DNA of 9,895 bases from Sediminispirochaeta sp. (lineage in GTDB: Bacteria; Spirochaetota; Spirochaetia; DSM-16054; Sediminispirochaetaceae). The stretch is taken from the NCBI GenBank assembly GCA_011046055.1, contig DSBN01000362.1:1-9895 (forward strand), written 5' to 3'. A program made the translations under genes and the position numbers. The notes beneath the pieces are model-generated. The model had not been told where the DNA came from, did no database searches, and worked only from the letters and a program-made list of their open reading frames with translations. This document shows, in pieces, positions 6,986 to 9,895 of this stretch; the first letter of the stretch is position 1, and each line of letters opens with the position of its first letter.

Positions 6986-8023
6986 TTACTGCCTGGCGAA
7001 GGTCCCGTCGTTTCTTCGCAGCCAAAGCCCGGCGCTGGTGGCCAGGTAGAACTCGTTGGTGGACCCATCGACCTGGTAGATATCGAAAATCGTCGCCCTC
7101 GCCAGTTCGGGGTAGGAGCTCGAGAAGTTGCCGACCGTGGTGGTCTCGGAGGGAGGAACAACGCTCGAATCTCCAAGCTTCATCTCGTAGTAGCCCTCGT
7201 CGGTGCCGATGAGTAGGTATTTCGTGCCGTCGAGGTTCACCACCTCCAGAGCTCCCTTTACCGGAACCTCGGGGAAGCTGGTCGCCGGCTCCTCCCACGT
7301 CCACGAATCGTTGTCGAGGCTGCCGACGTAGAGCTCGCCGCCGCCGGTGCTCAGATAGAAGTCGGTCCCGTCGGTGGCCAGGCCGCGGAAGTCTCCGTTA
7401 ATATCCGGCGCGGCCTGTTCGGACAGAGCAGCACCGAAGACGGTACCCAGCAGCTTGTCGGTCAGGGCGACGAATCCGTGGGCGCCGTCCCACGCGGCGT
7501 CTCGGAGGGACTGTCCTTCGTAGGTATCGGCGTCGATTTCGCTGTCCTTGAAATCTTCGGTGGCCACCGTACCGATGGAGGTGGAGATGCTCGCGATCCC
7601 GCCGGATCCCACCTTGAGCACGAAGGCCCCGTTGGCCTCCCGCAGGAGGACGTTGTCCCCGTATTTTTTGACCTCGTTCCAGGCGGAGCCTTCGTAGCTG
7701 AGAATCTGCGCCGAATCGCTGGTGGCGAAGAGATCCGTACCGTCGGTGACGATGCTGGTGAAAAGGTAGCCGCCGCTGACGTCATCCCAGTCGTCGCCGC
7801 TCTGGACGAATACCTTTTGCCCCGACAGGACGTAAATATCACCGCCGACATCCAGGACCTGGTGTACCACTCGCTCCGAGAGGGTCGACTTGTTCTGGGG
7901 CACTTCGCTGCCGATCTGGTAGAAGATTCCCACCCCGTCCTTGTTGCAGCCGGCGAGCAGGATGAGCGGAATGAGAGAGAACAGGAGAGTTGTGAAAGCG
8001 CTGTATTTTTTTTGCCTAAGCAT
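6986..8023 (-). CDS. Lipoprotein with beta-propeller-like repeats, function unknown
   Basis: The product is 345 residues. It has a lipoprotein signal peptide: basic start (RQKK), hydrophobic core 11-22 and lipobox LLAGC with the lipidated cysteine at C26. The next residues are NKDG, so nothing suggests inner-membrane retention. The mature part has recurring short units of the form DGT-hydrophobic-xxT(S/G/D) at about residues 60-69, 94-103, 179-188, 218-228, 265-275 and 319-331. These are usually preceded by a strand, as in a beta-propeller or photosystem-type repeat protein. No catalytic motif is recognised. ATG 8023 is supported by AAGGA (8035-8039), which overlaps the TAA stop of the upstream gene. 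With only 13 bases between them, the two are almost certainly co-transcribed and may be translationally coupled. The signal peptide and lipobox are clear; the fold is inferred. Confidence 0.85.
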   Translation of the reverse strand: MLRQKKYSAFTTLLFSLIPLILLAGCNKDGVGIFYQIGSEVPQNKSTLSERVVHQVLDVGGDIYVLSGQKVFVQSGDDWDDVSGGYLFTSIVTDGTDLFATSDSAQILSYEGSAWNEVKKYGDNVLLREANGAFVLKVGSGGIASISTSIGTVATEDFKDSEIDADTYEGQSLRDAAWDGAHGFVALTDKLLGTVFGAALSEQAAPDINGDFRGLATDGTDFYLSTGGGELYVGSLDNDSWTWEEPATSFPEVPVKGALEVVNLDGTKYLLIGTDEGYYEMKLGDSSVVPPSETTTVGNFSSSYPELARATIFDIYQVDGSTNEFYLATSAGLWLRRNDGTFARQ

Positions 8024-8036
8024 GTTCGTATCGTCC

Positions 8037-8738
8037 TTATGAGAAGTGGTATCGGGCCGAAAAACTCAGCTCCAGCATATTGCCGAAGCTGGTGGCGTTG
8101 GATTTGTCACCGAAGTAGATCTCCGGTACCCAGTAGTACTCCAGCGAGAGACCCAGCCCCCATTCGGCGTTGATGTTGTAGTAGCCGCTGATCCCGGGAA
8201 TGGCGATAGGACCGAAGTAGACCTCCTCGTAGGCCCGGTTTATCACCACCCCTCCCTGCAGCGAGACGGGAAACTCGAAGGAGCCCGAGCGAAACAGGTA
8301 CTCCGCCCACATGGTGATGGGGATCAGACTGTGCAGTTCCCCGTTGGGGGTGAAGGAGAAGGTGCCCGAGAGTTTTGCCCCCAGGGCGAAGCGCGGGGTG
8401 AGGTAGCTGCCCCAGCTCAAGGAGCCGGTGCCCCCGAGACTGAGGTGTTCCCATCCCGGCTCGATGGAGTTCAGTTCATCACCGCCCTCGAGTCCCGGAT
8501 ACTGGAAAAAAAGAGGGATGAAAAAGCCGGCGTTGATACTGAATGTCTGACTGCCCAGGCTGTAAGGTTCGAGGAACGACTCGTCCTCGGGAGTGGTCAG
8601 AGGAGGCTCCGCCTCGATGGGCTGCTCCTGCTGGCGGTCCCCTTCATTCTCCTCCTCGCTCTGAGAAAAGAGCGATGGGGTGACGCCGACGATAAGTAGA
8701 AAAATCAGGGATGCTGCTAAAAATTTGTATCTTTGCAT
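8037..8738 (-). CDS. Small outer-membrane beta-barrel protein, spirochaete type
   Basis: The product is 233 residues. A signal peptide (core about 7-20) is likely cut after S25. An acidic, Pro/Gln-rich linker follows (about 26-54, eleven Asp/Glu), then a barrel of alternating strands that begins EPYSLGSQTFSINAGFFIPL and closes with LELSFSARYHFS, an aromatic C-terminal strand as in outer-membrane proteins. Motifs such as LSLGGTGSLSWGSYL, LGAKLSGTFSFTPNG and YYWVPEIYFGD resemble a family of small OmpW/OprG-like barrels in treponemes and spirochaetes (TP0733-like, recalled from memory). It may serve as a pore or structural protein. ATG 8738 has an AGAGGG-type site about 12 bases upstream, which is rather far. 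It is the first gene of a two-gene unit with the lipoprotein, so the two may act together at the outer membrane. Confidence 0.85.
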   Translation of the reverse strand: MQRYKFLAASLIFLLIVGVTPSLFSQSEEENEGDRQQEQPIEAEPPLTTPEDESFLEPYSLGSQTFSINAGFFIPLFFQYPGLEGGDELNSIEPGWEHLSLGGTGSLSWGSYLTPRFALGAKLSGTFSFTPNGELHSLIPITMWAEYLFRSGSFEFPVSLQGGVVINRAYEEVYFGPIAIPGISGYYNINAEWGLGLSLEYYWVPEIYFGDKSNATSFGNMLELSFSARYHFS

Positions 8739-8780
8739 AAAGTCTCGGTTCCCTCTTGTATATGAAATACTGTGGTATGA

Positions 8781-8809
8781 ATACTATCACTAAAAAAACG
8801 TTTTATCAA
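8781..8809 (-). promoter_or_regulatory. Sigma-70 promoter of the barrel-lipoprotein operon
   Basis: On the minus strand TTGATA (8804-8809, five of six) and TAGTAT (8781-8786, four of six) are separated by exactly 17 bases. The spacer includes a run of seven T. The predicted start near 8774 leaves a leader of about 35 bases before ATG 8738. Confidence 0.6.
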
Positions 8810-8828
8810 CAAGTGGGAAAGAACGGCC

Positions 8829-8858
8829 TTGGCTAAAACACCTGTATTCGTCTATGAT
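8829..8858 (+). promoter_or_regulatory. Sigma-70 promoter of folD
   Basis: TTGGCT (8829-8834) and TATGAT (8853-8858, five of six) are separated by 18 bases. Transcription would begin near 8865, about 28 bases before ATG 8893. It is divergent from, and does not overlap, the operon promoter at 8781-8809. Confidence 0.55.
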
Positions 8859-8892
8859 AGTGGGCAGACACAAGCAAAAAAGGAGAATGTAT

Positions 8893-9786
8893 ATGTCGGC
8901 ACAAATTATTGATGGAAAAGAGCTGGCGAAGACCATGCGCGAAGAGATCGCCGAAGAGGTGAAAAAACTCGCCGACCAAGGCGTGGTACCCGGCTTGGGA
9001 GTTGTGCTGGTGGGAGAGGATCCGGCCAGCAAGTCCTACGTGACCGCCAAAGAGAAGGCCTGCGAAAAGGCGGGGATCTATTCGGACGACAACCGTCTGC
9101 CCGCGGACGCTTCGGAGGAGGAACTCCTGGCCCTGGTGGATCGGATGAACGAGGATCCCAAGATCCACGGCATTCTCGTCCAGCTCCCGCTGCCCAAACA
9201 CATCGATGAGGAGAAAGTCTTGCTGCGAATAAAGCCCGAGAAGGACGTCGACGGCTTTCATCCCTTCAACGTCGGTCGGATGATGCTCGGTCAGAAGGCC
9301 TTCCTGCCCTGCACCCCTCACGGAGTGATCCAGATGCTGCTGCGATCCGGCGTCCAGACCAAGGGCGCCCACGCGGTGATAGTAGGACGGAGCAATATTG
9401 TGGGAAAACCCCTGGCCAATCTGCTGCTGCAGAAGGCCGAAGGCCGAAACTGCACCGTCACCGTGTGCCATTCGGCCACCAAGGATATGGGAGAATTGAC
9501 CCGCCAGGCGGATATCTTGATCGCCGCCGCCGGCAAGCCCGAGATGATCACCGCCGATATGGTCAAAGACGGCGCCGTGGTGATCGACGTCGGTGTCAAC
9601 CGAGTCGAAGACTCGAGTAAGAAGAAGGGCTATCGTCTAGTCGGTGATGTAGACTTCGAGGCGATCAAGGAGAAGGCGTCGCTGATCACCCCGGTACCCG
9701 GAGGAGTAGGTCCGATGACCATCACCATGCTGCTCTACAACACCCTCGAATCGGCGAAGAATCATATGAACGGCAGCTCAAAGTAA
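8893..9786 (+). CDS. folD: Bifunctional methylenetetrahydrofolate dehydrogenase / methenyltetrahydrofolate cyclohydrolase
   Basis: The product is 297 residues, normal for FolD. It oxidises 5,10-methylene-THF to methenyl-THF with NAD(P)+ and hydrolyses that to 10-formyl-THF in the cytoplasm, feeding purine and formyl-Met synthesis. Motifs in order: [13 protein letters not shown] with Y49 and the catalytic K53, QLPLP (97-101), KDVDGF (117-122), PCTPHGV, the nucleotide-binding stretch [14 protein letters not shown], and [11 protein letters not shown] near the C-terminus. ATG 8893 is chosen because AGGAG (8881-8885) stands 7 bases before it. In-frame ATGs at 8854 and 8887 are badly placed, the first lying inside the -10 box and the second only one base after AGGAG. 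It is a single-gene unit with its own promoter and a strong terminator at 9818-9846. Nothing is missing or unusual. Confidence 0.98.
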   Translation: MSAQIIDGKELAKTMREEIAEEVKKLADQGVVPGLGVVLVGEDPASKSYVTAKEKACEKAGIYSDDNRLPADASEEELLALVDRMNEDPKIHGILVQLPLPKHIDEEKVLLRIKPEKDVDGFHPFNVGRMMLGQKAFLPCTPHGVIQMLLRSGVQTKGAHAVIVGRSNIVGKPLANLLLQKAEGRNCTVTVCHSATKDMGELTRQADILIAAAGKPEMITADMVKDGAVVIDVGVNRVEDSSKKKGYRLVGDVDFEAIKEKASLITPVPGGVGPMTITMLLYNTLESAKNHMNGSSK

Positions 9787-9817
9787 TGGAGAGCCGTTTG
9801 CGGTTTTCGAGTCTCAC

Positions 9818-9846
9818 GGACAGGCCACGGGCCTGTCCAATTTTTT
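9818..9846 (+). terminator. Intrinsic terminator of folD
   Basis: A perfect 9-bp stem, GGACAGGCC (9818-9826) with GGCCTGTCC (9830-9838), closes a 3-base ACG loop and is followed by AA and six T (9841-9846). It starts 31 bases after the folD stop. It is the strongest terminator in the window and acts on the plus strand only. Confidence 0.93.
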
Positions 9847-9853
9847 GCACTTG

Positions 9854-9862
9854 TGGTAGGAT
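9854..9862 (+). promoter_or_regulatory. Candidate extended -10 promoter for the gene starting at 9891
   Basis: TGGTAGGAT contains the extended -10 element TG-n plus TAGGAT (four of six). It begins 8 bases after the folD terminator T-run. No good -35 box is visible; the expected position falls inside the terminator stem. A start near 9869 would give a leader of about 20 bases. Confidence 0.35.
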
Positions 9863-9890
9863 AGCGTGAATTTTTGGGGAGGGCATAGGT

Positions 9891-9895
9891 ATGGC
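9891..9895 (+). CDS. Start of a further gene, cut by the window edge
   Basis: ATG at 9891 follows a strong GGGGAGGG site (9876-9883) with a 7-base spacer and lies downstream of the folD terminator, so a new gene probably begins here. Only the start codon and two bases are visible, so the product cannot be named. Confidence 0.5.

Noticed and set aside
8854..8892. Earlier in-frame ATGs (8854, 8887) for folD
   Set aside because: The first overlaps the -10 box and has no ribosome-binding site; the second is one base from AGGAG. ATG 8893 has correct spacing and matches the family start.

Overview
The window looks like an ordinary chromosomal stretch from a fairly GC-rich, probably anaerobic or fermentative bacterium of the Spirochaetota (Spirochaeta-like). 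This placement is inference. It rests on an outer-membrane protein that resembles the small conserved barrels of treponemes and spirochaetes, a LytS-type/PAS/HisKA_2 sensor kinase, a hydrogenase-type (HydB/HndC-like) NADH subunit, and a spirochaete-style mix of lipoprotein and barrel genes. No rRNA, tRNA, CRISPR array, insertion sequence or phage gene is visible.

Layout. (1) Positions 1-2336, plus strand: the 3' part of a HydB/HndC-like NADH/FMN iron-sulfur subunit, overlapping by 4 bases a short HoxU/NuoG-N-like iron-sulfur subunit. The second protein has a [2Fe-2S] site and two [4Fe-4S] sites, but lacks the His-Cys cluster ligands and any catalytic domain. (2) 2401-2634, minus: a 77-residue cysteine-rich protein with a C-terminal zinc-ribbon-like CPxGKW motif. 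(3) 2788-3738, plus: an outer-membrane barrel that aligns well with the omptin protease family, including both catalytic pairs (DxD and DxH). (4) 3810-4862, minus: class I fructose-bisphosphate aldolase fbaB, with a clear promoter, a strong ribosome-binding site and two tandem intrinsic terminators. (5) 5028-6962, plus: a LytS-type membrane sensor / PAS-PAS / HisKA_2 histidine kinase, split by one in-frame TAA inside the first PAS domain. (6) 8738-6986, minus: a two-gene operon of a small outer-membrane barrel and a lipoprotein with propeller-like repeats. (7) 8893-9786, plus: folD, with a promoter and a strong terminator, followed by the first codons of another gene at 9891.

How the genes relate. 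The first pair are subunits of one soluble NAD(P)H/ferredoxin electron-transfer complex whose remaining subunits lie outside the window. fbaB (glycolysis/gluconeogenesis) and folD (one-carbon folate metabolism) are housekeeping genes with their own promoters. The omptin-like protein, the small barrel and the lipoprotein are cell-envelope proteins. The most notable items are the omptin homologue, the single stop codon splitting an otherwise intact kinase, and the cluster-reduced iron-sulfur subunit. I see no convincing multi-gene novel system here. There is no gene-free stretch longer than 300 bases; the longest gaps (2635-2787, 4863-5027, 8739-8892) hold promoters.
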